Assembly (NCBI GenBank): GCA_028277745.1
Contig: JANQFR010000014.1
Span: 51,230-115,229 of the forward strand
Origin: Phycisphaeraceae bacterium
GTDB lineage: Bacteria > Planctomycetota > Phycisphaerae > Phycisphaerales > Phycisphaeraceae
DNA length: 64,000 nucleotides
Direction of reading: 5' to 3'
Shown here: positions 56,527-64,000 of the stretch, one piece after another
Layout of the letters: each line of letters opens with the position of its first letter
Numbering within the stretch: the stretch's first letter is position 1
Notes under the pieces: model-generated
What the model was told of the DNA's origin: nothing
The model's database searches: none
Seen by the model: only the letters and a program-made list of their open reading frames with translations
Program-made: the position numbers and the translations under genes

Positions 56527-57909
56527 ATGACCGACGCCCGCGTCCCGCAAGTTAACTGGCAACTGAAACGCGAAGTCCCGATTGAAGACGGCTACGACGT
56601 CTGCGTCCTCGGCGGCGGGCCGGCGGGCACGGTCGCGGCGATCGCCGCCGGCCGGCTCGGCGCGAAGGTGCTGCTGGTTGAATCGACGGGTTGCATGGGC
56701 GGGATGGGGACCAGCGGGCTGGTCACCGCGTTCGACCCGATGGCCAACGGCGAAGAAATGCTCGTCGGCGGCATCATGCGCGAGATCGTCCACAAGCTCT
56801 ACGAGCAGGGAGAACTCGGGCCGCATGAGACACCCGAAAAATTCTCGACCGCATACATGAAATGGACGCCATTCCGCGTCGAGGGCTACAAACGGCTGCT
56901 CGACGAGCTTGTCGTCGACGCCAAGGTGGAGGTGCGGTTTTTCACACGCCTGATCGATGCGGATGCGGACGCCGAGCGGCGTGTGGTCCGCGGCGCGGTC
57001 ATTCATAACATCGAGGGTTACCGGTACATCCGCGCCAAGACGTTCATCGACGCGACGGGCGATGCGATCCTCTGTGACCTGGTTGGCGTGCGTTGCCGCG
57101 AGGCCGGCCGCGACACGCCCCGCATCATGCCCGCGACGCTGCCGTCGCTGTTCACCAGCGTGGATTGGCCAACGCTGCGCGAAGCCGGCTACCAGGGCCA
57201 GCAGGATGCGCTCGTTCGCGCGCTGGCCGACGGGTTCTTCAGTCAACCTGACCGCCATTTACCGGGGCTGTCGTCGGTCGGCGAGGGGATCGGGTATCTC
57301 AACGGCGGGCACCTGTTCGACCTGAACGCCCTGCGCTGTCACGACCTGTCCGAGGGCGTGATGCTCGGACGGCGGATCGCCAAGGAGTATCTTGAGTTCT
57401 ATCGCAAGTACGTGCCGGGCTGCGAGCACATTGAGCACTGCACGACCGCATCGCTGATCGGCGTACGCGAGAGCCGGCGGATCGTTGGCGAGTACGAGTT
57501 GACCGTCGACGACTACCTCGCTCGCCGGCGCTTCGATGACGACATCGGCCTGTTCAATAAATTCATCGACATCCATCCTTACGACTGCAGCGACGAGCAG
57601 TGGGAACGACTCAAGCGGGAAAAAGACGACCCCAGATGGCGACTGGGCAAGGGAGAGTGCTTCGGCATCCCTTACCGGATCATCGTCCCCAAGGGCTGGT
57701 CGAACCTGTGGGCGCCCGGGCGGGCGGCGAGCGCCGACGTGCAGACGCAAGGCGTCATCCGAGTGCAGCCGGCGGCGGCGATGATGGGTCAGGCCGCGGG
57801 CACGGCGGCGGTGCAGGCGATTCAGACCGAGCGCGGCGGGCACGAGATCAAGACCGATCGCCTGGTCCAGACGCTGCGCAGCGAAGGCGCCCACCTGCCG
57901 CCGGCTTGA
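56527..57909 (+). CDS. FAD-dependent oxidoreductase
   Basis: A 460-residue flavoprotein of the FAD_oxidored type. The FAD-binding motif is VCVLGGGPAGTVAAIAAGRLG followed by LLVESTGCMGGMGTSG. AKTFIDATGDAILCDLVGV is a second conserved segment and LWAPGRAASADVQTQGVIRVQ the C-terminal FAD contact. The ATG at 56527 follows the PEP-CTERM gene; longer forms would overlap it. Members accompany glycan-degrading loci in planctomycetes and related phyla and may oxidise sugars. It is 10 bases ahead of a sulfatase. Confidence 0.8.
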   Translation: MTDARVPQVNWQLKREVPIEDGYDVCVLGGGPAGTVAAIAAGRLGAKVLLVESTGCMGGMGTSGLVTAFDPMANGEEMLVGGIMREIVHKLYEQGELGPHETPEKFSTAYMKWTPFRVEGYKRLLDELVVDAKVEVRFFTRLIDADADAERRVVRGAVIHNIEGYRYIRAKTFIDATGDAILCDLVGVRCREAGRDTPRIMPATLPSLFTSVDWPTLREAGYQGQQDALVRALADGFFSQPDRHLPGLSSVGEGIGYLNGGHLFDLNALRCHDLSEGVMLGRRIAKEYLEFYRKYVPGCEHIEHCTTASLIGVRESRRIVGEYELTVDDYLARRRFDDDIGLFNKFIDIHPYDCSDEQWERLKREKDDPRWRLGKGECFGIPYRIIVPKGWSNLWAPGRAASADVQTQGVIRVQPAAAMMGQAAGTAAVQAIQTERGGHEIKTDRLVQTLRSEGAHLPPA

Positions 57910-57919
57910 GAAACAAAGT

Positions 57920-59362
57920 ATGCGCATCCTGTACATCGACATCGATTCGCTGCGGGCCGACCACCTTGGCTGCTACGGGTACGCCCGCGACACGAGCCCG
58001 AACATAGACCGCCTCGCGGCCGAGGGCATACGGCTGAACCACTGCTACGCATCGGATGTGCCTTGCCTGCCCAGCCGCACGAGCATGTTCCGCGGTCAGT
58101 TCGGCATCCATCACGGGGCGGTGAACCACAGCGGCGCCCGGGCGCAGCCATTTAATGAGGGCGCTGAACGCGGGTTCCGGTCGCGCTGGTCAACGGAGAG
58201 TTGGCCCGGGGCGCTGCGCCGGGCGGGGCACCGCACCGCGACGATCAGCAGCTTCGCCGAACGCCACGGCGCCTGGCATGTCCTCGCGGGCTTCGACGAA
58301 GCGATCGACACCGGCGGCGCGGGCCACGAAATCGCCGACGCCGCCACGCCGTTGGCCGAGCGCTGGCTGGCCGATCACGCAGCGGAAGCCGACTGGTTCC
58401 TGCACGTGAACTACTGGGATGTTCACACGCCGCCGCGCACGCCGCCGTCGTGCGCCAAGCGATTCGCTGACGGCGCGCCCCCGGACCTGGATTGGTTAAC
58501 CGAAGCAACGCTTGCCGAGCACTGGCGCCGGCCGGGGTTGCGGTCGGCTCGGGACCCGATGACGCTACACCAGTTCGATGCTGCTCCGTTCGACACACGC
58601 GACAAAGTCGCGGCGCTGATCGATGGCTATGACACCGCGACGCGGTACGTCGATGACCACGTCGGCCGGCTGCTTGGCCTACTCGAACTGGCAAAGGTGG
58701 CGGACGAAACGATGGTCATCATCGCCGCCGATCACGGTGAATGCCTGGGCGAGTTAAACTGCTACGGCGGGCACTGCCTGGTCGATCACCTGACGGCGCG
58801 GGTGCCGATGATCCTCCGTCCGCCGCGCTCGGCCGGGTTGCCGTCCGGGCATGTCGATGACCGGCTGCACTACCACTTCGACGCGGCAGCGACAGTGTTG
58901 GACTGGGCCGGGGCCCCCGTGCCCGAAACATGGGACGGGCGGAGCTTCGCGGGAAACCTGGCATCCGGCGGCCGCGAATGGCTCGTCTGTTCACAATTGG
59001 CGCAGGCGGCGCAGCGGTCGGTCCGCTTCCGCCACGCCGGCGGTGAGTACCTCTACCTTCGCACCTGGCACGATGCGTTCACCGGTCTGCCGGAGGAAAT
59101 GCTGTTCGACCTGGTTGGCGACCCGCACGAAACAAGCAACCTCGCGCCGCAGCGCGTCGATCTGCTCGAGCGCGGACGGGACATGCTCGAACGGTGGACA
59201 ACTGACGCACTCGCGCACGTGGAGCACTGCGATCCGCTGACCACCGTACTCAACGAACAACCCGAGATGGTGCGCGGCAAGCTCGAACCGTATTGCCAAC
59301 GCCTGCGTGAGACGGGTCGCGCGGAATGGGCGGATGAACTGACCCGCCGTTACGCTCCCTGA
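57920..59362 (+). CDS. Sulfatase, MRILYxDID subgroup (copy 3)
   Basis: A 480-residue sulfatase starting MRILYIDIDSLRADHLGCYG. The formylglycine motif is Cys49-Leu-Pro-Ser-Arg53 and the late metal motif is IAADHGECLGELNCYGGH. It has no signal peptide. It belongs with the sulfatases at 13556 and 53100; the active-site surroundings differ (NYWDVHTPPRTPPS here against NLWDPHIPYRTPAS in copy 2), so the copies may remove sulfate from different positions. Confidence 0.87.
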   Translation: MRILYIDIDSLRADHLGCYGYARDTSPNIDRLAAEGIRLNHCYASDVPCLPSRTSMFRGQFGIHHGAVNHSGARAQPFNEGAERGFRSRWSTESWPGALRRAGHRTATISSFAERHGAWHVLAGFDEAIDTGGAGHEIADAATPLAERWLADHAAEADWFLHVNYWDVHTPPRTPPSCAKRFADGAPPDLDWLTEATLAEHWRRPGLRSARDPMTLHQFDAAPFDTRDKVAALIDGYDTATRYVDDHVGRLLGLLELAKVADETMVIIAADHGECLGELNCYGGHCLVDHLTARVPMILRPPRSAGLPSGHVDDRLHYHFDAAATVLDWAGAPVPETWDGRSFAGNLASGGREWLVCSQLAQAAQRSVRFRHAGGEYLYLRTWHDAFTGLPEEMLFDLVGDPHETSNLAPQRVDLLERGRDMLERWTTDALAHVEHCDPLTTVLNEQPEMVRGKLEPYCQRLRETGRAEWADELTRRYAP

Positions 59363-59729
59363 ATCGAACGGATTTCAAGCGTTGGGCCAGACGCAAATCG
59401 TCGCATTAACACGCCCCGCGCGGTTGACGAGTAGCGAAGGCTCTGACGGGTTGGCACGAAAACAGCCCCAAGCCCGGAACACAACCAGACGCAAAAACGC
59501 CATCGAGGGCTTTCGGCAGCGTTTCATATCAACCGAACGGTTGCGAAGATTGACAACCGGATTTGAAGCTCCCTGTTCGATACAGTTTCGAACTCATATC
59601 GCGCGCGAGTTTTGCGAGTTTTTCGCGCGGAAGGCCGACGACAACAAACCCACCGTAAGTAATTTTTGAAATGATAATTTAAAACTACTAACAACTTTCA
59701 ATTGAGATGCGAATACCGACATCGATCCT

Positions 59730-59753
59730 GTCACGCCGAGGGGCTGGCGTGAC
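59730..59753. terminator. Hairpin, 8-bp perfect stem
   Basis: GTCACGCC at 59730-59737 pairs exactly with GGCGTGAC at 59746-59753 around an 8-base loop. No T-run follows, so it is only a possible end-of-transcript structure for the sulfatase operon. Confidence 0.35.
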
Positions 59754-59889
59754 GGTAGCTCGAAACATTTGACAGACCGATCTCGCAGAGGCCCCTCCGG
59801 CATGACGAGGCAAACCGAGAAATCGGTAATCCCGCCTCGAGCGCGCACTGCTTTGCATGCTCTGTGAACACGTCCACTTGATTCTTATT

Positions 59890-59909
59890 GATAATGAGTT
59901 ATCATTATC
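59890..59909. promoter_or_regulatory. Fur/Zur-type box overlapping the promoter
   Basis: GATAATGA-GTTA-TCATTATC: two exact 8-base arms around a 4-base centre, very like classical Fur-family boxes. A TTGATT (59878-59883), 16-base spacer, TATCAT (59900-59905) promoter overlaps it, so binding would block transcription. The start codon of the regulator gene follows 3 bases after the box, leaving no room for a ribosome site, so the mRNA may be leaderless. The downstream genes argue for zinc rather than iron as the signal. Confidence 0.75.
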
Positions 59910-59912
59910 GAA

Positions 59913-60284
59913 ATGCGCCGCTACTCCCGCTTCCGCAAGCCTGTTCAAGACGCCCTTCGTTTAGCTGCGGGCCCCTTATCGGCAACGGATGTGCAAGCGC
60001 GGCTGGGTGGCACCGGGATCGGCCTTGCGACCGTATATCGCCTGCTGAAGGAAGGGATGGAAGACGGCGACCTGGTCTGTGTTGAGCTGCCGGGCGGGCC
60101 GAGACGATTCGAACCCGCGGACAGGCCGCACCATCATCATTTCGAATGTGTGGTGTGTCACACGGTGTATGACGTGCCGGGCTGTCCCGGGGGGATCGAC
60201 CGCTTGGCTCCCGAAGGCTTCAAGCTTGATCAGTACGAGTTGATCTTGTCCGGTCGGTGTCCCGAATGCGTGTCGTCCTCATGA
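59913..60284 (+). CDS. Fur-family regulator, probably Zur
   Basis: A 123-residue Fur-family repressor: a winged helix (LGGTGIGLATVYRLLKEGME), a His-rich metal site (HHHHFECVVCHTVYDV), and two CxxC pairs (CVVC and CPEC) that hold a structural zinc. It directly follows a palindromic Fur/Zur box and so should regulate itself. The downstream genes (COG0523 GTPase, DUF1826, HisI, Cys-less FmdB) are known or expected zinc-limitation genes, so I favour Zur over Fur or PerR. It overlaps the next gene by ATGA. Confidence 0.8.
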   Translation: MRRYSRFRKPVQDALRLAAGPLSATDVQARLGGTGIGLATVYRLLKEGMEDGDLVCVELPGGPRRFEPADRPHHHHFECVVCHTVYDVPGCPGGIDRLAPEGFKLDQYELILSGRCPECVSSS

Positions 60285-60541
60285 AAGGCAGAGTGAGTTT
60301 GCCCACCTATGACTACTACTGCCCGGATAACGGCCGCGAGGTTTCCGTCTTCCACGCTATGAGCACTCAGCTCGGCACCTGGGGCGAACTGTGTGATTTG
60401 GCATCGATTGATATCGGCCAGACAGAACGCGAAGCCCCTGTTCAACGACGAATTGGTGCGGGGATCGTTATGGCACGCAGACCCAATCAGTTGTCAGGTT
60501 TCGAGGCGGGGTGCTGCGGCACCCATGGGTGCGGGGACTAA
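60281..60541 (+). CDS. Small zinc-ribbon-like (FmdB-related) protein
   Basis: An 86-residue protein, [20 protein letters not shown], then [16 protein letters not shown] and a Cys-rich tail CCGTHGCGD. It belongs to a small family often found beside Fur-type regulators and COG0523 GTPases. Compared with standard FmdB zinc ribbons it has a single N-terminal Cys (YCPDNG) in place of CxxC. A relative lies at 62714. It starts inside the regulator stop codon, so it is translationally coupled. It may bind or deliver metal; the function is unknown. Confidence 0.7.
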   Translation: MKGRVSLPTYDYYCPDNGREVSVFHAMSTQLGTWGELCDLASIDIGQTEREAPVQRRIGAGIVMARRPNQLSGFEAGCCGTHGCGD

Positions 60542-60573
60542 ACGGACCGAAACTTTCGGCAGAGGAAAACGAA

Positions 60574-61821
60574 GTGGTGCAAACTCAAGCCAACAAACTC
60601 CCCGTCACCGTCTTGTCCGGCTTCCTTGGAGCGGGCAAGACGACGCTGCTCAACCATGTCCTGAACAATCGTGAAGGCCTGCGAGTCGCGGTCATTGTCA
60701 ACGACATGTCGGAAGTCAACATCGACGCCTCTCTCGTGCGCGACGGCGGGGCGTCGTTGTCACGCACCGAAGAAAAAATGGTCGAGATGACCAACGGCTG
60801 TATCTGCTGCACGCTGCGGGAAGACCTGATGGTCGAGGTCCGCCAGCTGGCCAAGGAAGGGCGGTTCGACCACCTGCTGATTGAATCCACGGGCATCGGC
60901 GAGCCCATGCCCGTGGCGGCCACCTTCTCGTTCCGAGACGAGAACGACCAGAGCCTCAGTGATGTGGCCCTGGTGGACACCATGGTCACGGTCGTGGACG
61001 CGGCCAACTTCCTGCGCGATTTTGATAGCCGACAGAGCCTCAACGACCGAGACATGGGGATGAGTGCGGAGGACGAGCGCACCATTGTCGATCTGCTGAC
61101 CGACCAGATTGAATTCGCCAACGTGATCGTGATCAACAAGTGCGACCTGGTTGAACCCGACGAGGTCGAACGCCTCGAGGGGATTATCCATCACATGAAC
61201 CCCGACGCCCGGCTGATCCGTACCGAGCGCGGCCGGATCGATCTGGCTGCGGTGATAGGCACGGGGCTTTACGACGAGGAAGAGGCGTCGTCGATGCCCG
61301 GCTGGATCAAGGAGCTCAACGGCGAACACACCCCCGAGACCGAAGAGTACGGGATCGGCAGCTTCGTCTACCGCCGCCGACGACCGTTTCATCCGAAGCG
61401 GCTGATCGATGCGATTGGCACCGGATTGAAAGGCGTGGTCCGTTCCAAGGGCTACCTCTGGATCGCTTCCCGGCCTCAGTACTGCGGGGTGTGGTCGCAG
61501 GCCGGCTCGTCGCTCCAGATGGATCGGGCGGGATATTGGTTTGCGTCGGTCAGCAAAGATAACTGGCCGCAAGACCCGGAGACCCGCGAATGGATCAAAG
61601 AACTCTGGGACGACGAGGTCGGCGATTGCCGTCAGGAGATCGTGTTCATCGGCGTTGAGATGGACCGTGAGGCCCTGGAAGCCAAGCTCGATACGGCGCT
61701 GGTCACCGACACGGAAATGGCGGCTGGCCCGGAACACTGGCGACAGTTCGAAGACCCGTTGCCGAGTTGGGAGCCCCAGGCCTCGGAGCAGCAGCACGCG
61801 GTTCAAGGCAACGCCAACTGA
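60574..61821 (+). CDS. COG0523 (CobW-family) GTPase, zinc chaperone-like
   Basis: A 415-residue G3E GTPase. The P-loop is [11 protein letters not shown], the metal-binding CxCC motif is in [10 protein letters not shown], the Walker B-like segment is [13 protein letters not shown], and the base-specificity loop is [10 protein letters not shown] CobW C-terminal domain follows ([18 protein letters not shown]). Zur-regulated members are thought to hand zinc to target enzymes in zinc shortage. The GTG at 60574 is chosen because AGAGGAAA lies 6 bases upstream; an earlier in-frame GTG at 60511 would overlap the previous gene. Confidence 0.88.
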   Translation: MVQTQANKLPVTVLSGFLGAGKTTLLNHVLNNREGLRVAVIVNDMSEVNIDASLVRDGGASLSRTEEKMVEMTNGCICCTLREDLMVEVRQLAKEGRFDHLLIESTGIGEPMPVAATFSFRDENDQSLSDVALVDTMVTVVDAANFLRDFDSRQSLNDRDMGMSAEDERTIVDLLTDQIEFANVIVINKCDLVEPDEVERLEGIIHHMNPDARLIRTERGRIDLAAVIGTGLYDEEEASSMPGWIKELNGEHTPETEEYGIGSFVYRRRRPFHPKRLIDAIGTGLKGVVRSKGYLWIASRPQYCGVWSQAGSSLQMDRAGYWFASVSKDNWPQDPETREWIKELWDDEVGDCRQEIVFIGVEMDREALEAKLDTALVTDTEMAAGPEHWRQFEDPLPSWEPQASEQQHAVQGNAN

Positions 61822-61853
61822 GGCCACACGGCCCTTCCTCAAAGACAGAACTC

Positions 61854-62156
61854 GTGGATTCGCGCACGTTCATCGACGCCATTCCAGATTGCCTCGAAGG
61901 CCAACCGCCTCCCGCCGAGCAGCGCGCTTTTGAACGACACCTACAGACCCATCCCAGTGATGAGTTGCACCACCAAAGCTATGTCGCAGTCATTCGCTTA
62001 TATCGAGACGCCTTCGCGCACGGACCCGTAACGCCCTGCAGCGATGCGCTTGCCGAACGCATAATGAACAAATGGAGACAAACCAAGCATGGGAACACTT
62101 CACTGTCCGCCAATGACCGGCCCGCCTCCGACTTTGCGAGAACGCGGTATCGGTGA
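61854..62156 (+). CDS. Small anti-sigma-like protein
   Basis: A 100-residue protein starting at GTG 61854 (VDSRTFIDAIPDCLEGQPPP). The segment LEGQPPPAEQRAFERHLQTHPS resembles the zf-HC2 helix of anti-sigma factors, but the usual Cys pair after it is missing, so zinc binding there looks lost. The C-terminus has ALAERIMNKWRQTK. It overlaps the next gene by 68 bases in another frame. Function unknown; it may be an interaction partner in the zinc operon. Confidence 0.55.
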   Translation: MDSRTFIDAIPDCLEGQPPPAEQRAFERHLQTHPSDELHHQSYVAVIRLYRDAFAHGPVTPCSDALAERIMNKWRQTKHGNTSLSANDRPASDFARTRYR

Positions 62157-62673
62157 TTGGTCACGCGTCGCGTTAATGCAGCAACCGAAACACGACCTCG
62201 GCCGCATCGGCCGGCCGGTGGCGTTCAATACCGAGGCCATCGTCCGCGCCGCCAAGGTCGGCACGGCGCGGTCGGAGGTCGACCAAGACAATGCGCTTGA
62301 GATCGCCCGAAATCTTTTCGCGTCTCTCGCCATCACGGACGATCGACTTGCCATGGATGCGGCCGCTCTGGCGACAGCGTTCGAGGACGCCATGACGGGT
62401 CGGCCCGTCCGACTGCGGATCGATGTGTGCGACACAACCACCTGCCCCAAGTTTCATCACGACCAGCGACACATGCGGCTGGTCACCACATACTGCGGTC
62501 CTACGACTCAGTACATGTTGAAGGATCGAGGCGACCACGTGTTCAGTGCAGCGTTGTGGGAACTGCTGTTGTTCAAGGGGGGCAACCACCCCACCTTCAG
62601 TCAACGTGTCGTTCACCGATCGCCGCCGATGATGCGAGGTCAACGACGGCTATGTCTCGTGATTGATTGCTGA
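62089..62673 (+). CDS. DUF1826-family protein
   Basis: A 194-residue protein with the DUF1826 look: VRLRIDVCDTTTCPKFHHDQ, HMRLVTTYCGPTTQYM, and a C-terminal VVHRSPPMMRGQRRLCLVID. The family is regularly found next to COG0523 GTPases in predicted Zur regulons, and the Cys/His pattern suggests metal binding. Its biochemical role is not established. The ATG at 62089 is assumed; an ATG at 62113 is an alternative. Confidence 0.75.
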   Translation: MGTLHCPPMTGPPPTLRERGIGDWSRVALMQQPKHDLGRIGRPVAFNTEAIVRAAKVGTARSEVDQDNALEIARNLFASLAITDDRLAMDAAALATAFEDAMTGRPVRLRIDVCDTTTCPKFHHDQRHMRLVTTYCGPTTQYMLKDRGDHVFSAALWELLLFKGGNHPTFSQRVVHRSPPMMRGQRRLCLVIDC

Positions 62674-62713
62674 ACCGCATACGCTTCCGGTCATACCGCT
62701 TGGAGATTCCCGC

Positions 62714-62983
62714 ATGCCCCGTTATGAATACTTCTGCCCGGACAACGGCCAGAGCTTCATCGTGCGCCATTGCCAGTCGGAATCGATCCGTACCTGGGGC
62801 GAACTGTGTAAGGCTGCTTCAGCCGAGGTCGGCTCCACACCCGGCGATGCTCTGGTCGAGCAGCGATCTCAGATGCCCTGCACCTGCGCTTCGGGATGTG
62901 ACTGCCACGACCATCATCACGACCACAAGCACAACCACAGCCAACTCCCGGTCCTTTCGCGGGACACCGCAACAGAGGGCTAA
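62714..62983 (+). CDS. Zinc-ribbon-like protein with His/Cys-rich tail
   Basis: An 89-residue protein starting MPRYEYFCPDNGQSF, with the same RTWGELCKAASAEVG block as the protein at 60281. The tail CTCASGCDCHDHHHDHKHNH is packed with metal-binding residues and looks like a zinc store or buffer. TTGGAGA precedes the ATG. It is one of four related small genes in this operon that appear to have arisen by local duplication and shuffling. Confidence 0.7.
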   Translation: MPRYEYFCPDNGQSFIVRHCQSESIRTWGELCKAASAEVGSTPGDALVEQRSQMPCTCASGCDCHDHHHDHKHNHSQLPVLSRDTATEG

Positions 62984-62985
62984 TC

Positions 62986-63402
62986 ATGCCGATCGATGTC
63001 TACGAGGTCGTGTTGGGCGACGACGAGGCCGTCTCAATGCCCCGCGATGTGGTGGCCAAGGAGCGAATTCAGACGCCTTCCATCCGCGCTTCGGGGTGTG
63101 ACTGCCACGACAATCATCATGACCCCGCGGACAGCCACGACCACACGAAACACCACCGACTCTCCTGGCTGTCCTCACGCCTGGGTCGGGCAACCTCCAA
63201 GGGCCTGGGCTGTGGCCTGATCTCCGCAATCATCTTCACGCCCTGCCCGTGCTGCGGCGGGGTGATCCTGGCCTGCCTGCGGGGTTTGCTCTCAGCCGCA
63301 ATCGGACTCATGGTGGGCGTCTTCACCTACCGACGACGGTCCGCCACTGCCACTCCGAATCGATACGTCGTTTCGCCGGGCGCAGCATTGGAGCGGAAGT
63401 GA
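62986..63402 (+). CDS. Chimeric small membrane protein with His-rich segment
   Basis: A 138-residue protein. Residues 1-15 (MPIDVYEVVLGDDEA) match the start of the FmdB-like protein at 63402; residues about 36-55 (SGCDCHDNHHD) match the tail of the protein at 62714; the rest has one or two membrane helices with a Cys cluster (IIFTPCPCCGGVILACLRG). The nucleotide matches to both neighbours show it was stitched from copies of them. The membrane CPCC segment suggests a metal-handling role. It ends inside the start of the next gene. Confidence 0.65.
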   Translation: MPIDVYEVVLGDDEAVSMPRDVVAKERIQTPSIRASGCDCHDNHHDPADSHDHTKHHRLSWLSSRLGRATSKGLGCGLISAIIFTPCPCCGGVILACLRGLLSAAIGLMVGVFTYRRRSATATPNRYVVSPGAALERK

Positions 63403-63701
63403 TGCCGATCTATGTGTACGAGGTCGTGTTGGCCGATGGCGAGGCCGGCCAGGTGTTCGAGGTGGTGCAGAAGATGTCCGATGCGCCGCTGACGAAGCAC
63501 CCCACGACGGGCCAGCCGGTGCGTCGGGTGATTCAGCCGCCCCACATCGCGGGGAAGTGGTCTGAAGCCGGAGCTAGGCAGCAACTGTCCGACAAGAATC
63601 TCGAGGCGCACGGCCTGACCAAATATGTCAAGGCGGGCGACGGTTACTACGAGAAACGCGCGGGTCAAGGACCGGATGTCATCAGCGCGGGTGACGAATG
63701 A
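63402..63701 (+). CDS. FmdB-family protein lacking the zinc-ribbon cysteines
   Basis: A 99-residue protein that aligns with FmdB zinc-ribbon proteins ([47 protein letters not shown]) but where the family has CxxCG it has VLADGE, and where it has CPxCG it has HPTTG. All four zinc ligands are gone. Such Cys-less paralogues of zinc proteins are known in Zur regulons (for example DksA2 and Cys-less ribosomal proteins) and replace the zinc form when zinc is scarce. Here that role is inferred from the sequence and the operon. Confidence 0.75.
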   Translation: MPIYVYEVVLADGEAGQVFEVVQKMSDAPLTKHPTTGQPVRRVIQPPHIAGKWSEAGARQQLSDKNLEAHGLTKYVKAGDGYYEKRAGQGPDVISAGDE

Positions 63702-63759
63702 CATGGACTCGCTTCAGCGAGGCGATCATCCCGTGACACACAACCAGGAAAGCAAGCCA

Positions 63760-64000
63760 ATGAGTGTTTCACCGTTTTCGCAGAGACAGAGCATCGAACA
63801 GGTCGAGGAAGGCGTCGAACTGGCCCCCAAGTTCGACGAGCACGGACTGATCCCCGTGGTCACCACGGACTTCTCCTCCGGCGAAGTGCTCATGCATGCC
63901 TACATGAACGCCGAGTCACTCACGCAAACGATCAAACTGGGTGAAGCCGTCTATTGGAGCCGCAGCCGAAAGTGCCTCTGGCACAAGGGCGCAACAAGCG
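63760..64000 (+). CDS. hisI: Phosphoribosyl-AMP cyclohydrolase (partial, runs off window)
   Basis: The first 80 residues of a HisI. Family motifs include [19 protein letters not shown] and [17 protein letters not shown]. The reaction opens the ring of phosphoribosyl-AMP in histidine synthesis. Its place behind a probable Zur-controlled operon suggests it is the second, zinc-shortage HisI seen in other Zur regulons; whether it has the usual zinc Cys residues cannot be seen because the gene continues past the window. CAGGAA lies about 9 bases before the ATG. Confidence 0.85.
   Translation, partial: MSVSPFSQRQSIEQVEEGVELAPKFDEHGLIPVVTTDFSSGEVLMHAYMNAESLTQTIKLGEAVYWSRSRKCLWHKGATS

Larger units (their letters stand above)
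59363..59912. other. Intergenic region before the zinc-limitation operon
   Basis: About 550 bases. It holds a hairpin (59730-59753), an AT-rich segment near 59665-59700 and, at the end, the Zur/Fur box with an overlapping promoter. No convincing gene was seen. It marks the boundary between the glycan genes and the metal genes. Confidence 0.5.

Noticed and set aside
59363..59669. Small open frame 59382-59669 as a gene
   Set aside because: No ribosome site, no family features, ends in AT-rich intergenic DNA.
59665..59700. AT-rich stretch as a replication origin or attachment site
   Set aside because: It is short, with no DnaA-box cluster, tRNA or direct repeats nearby.
59890..59909. Box as an iron (Fur) site
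   Set aside because: The shape fits Fur-family proteins in general, but the genes behind it are zinc-related; kept as Fur/Zur with zinc favoured.
62941..63150. His-rich repeats as a CRISPR or tandem repeat array
   Set aside because: The similarity comes from a single local duplication of a coding segment; there are no regular spacers.

Overview
The window is a GC-rich bacterial stretch (about 60% GC by eye) that looks like a marine planctomycete of the Phycisphaerae type. The signs are five PEP-CTERM exported proteins, three pilin-like proteins with the [21 protein letters not shown] N-terminus, one LEPR-XLL N-terminus (ESRVLLSA), many exported glycosidases and lyases, and four sulfatases. 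The genus assignment is inference. No tRNA, rRNA, insertion sequence or CRISPR array was seen.

Layout. 1-15064: an exported PEP-CTERM protein, a GH5-like enzyme, a pectate-lyase-fold protein, a cytoplasmic GH42 beta-galactosidase, a large LEPR-XLL beta-helix protein with two CBM6-like modules, then a dehydrogenase/sugar isomerase/sulfatase/sulfatase operon. 15467-16517: an acetyltransferase and a decayed stretch. 16518-24791: a GH29 alpha-L-fucosidase, a heparinase-like lyase with a LamG domain, PEP-CTERM and pilin-like proteins and a LacI regulator. 24978-32872 (minus strand): an L-fucose oxidation operon led by a GH2 enzyme, with alcohol dehydrogenase, SDR, RraA-type aldolase, two-subunit UxaA-type dehydratase and aldo/keto reductase, plus two pseudogenes (a RhaM-type mutarotase and an L-fuconolactonase) whose intact forms would handle the ring and lactone steps. 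33255-37844: a second, near-identical LacI regulator and a CUT1 sugar ABC importer without ATPase. 38074-49281: two more clusters of glycosidase, pilin-like protein, PEP-CTERM protein and LacI regulator. 49583-59362: DeoC, ribokinase, a GH9-like enzyme, two sulfatases, an AraC regulator, a PEP-CTERM protein and an FAD oxidoreductase. 59913-64000: a zinc-limitation operon (Zur/Fur regulator behind a perfect-arm box, zinc-ribbon-like small proteins, COG0523 GTPase, DUF1826 protein, a cysteine-less FmdB paralogue, and the start of a HisI).

How it fits together. Most of the window reads as a polysaccharide-utilisation region for a sulfated, probably fucose-containing algal glycan. Endo-type enzymes and lyases have signal peptides, while the sulfatases, GH29, GH42, GH2 and the second GH9-like enzyme do not, so final desulfation and exo-cleavage appear to be cytoplasmic. 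The fucose released would enter the oxidative (non-phosphorylating) fucose pathway. Two LacI paralogues with the same recognition helix, and TAACATG-centred palindromes before the fucosidase and the fucose operon, suggest one regulon.

The two most distinctive patterns are the repeated pilin-like/PEP-CTERM/LacI/glycosidase cassette (three copies) and the zinc-limitation island, which contains a cysteine-free FmdB paralogue and shuffled small zinc-binding genes.
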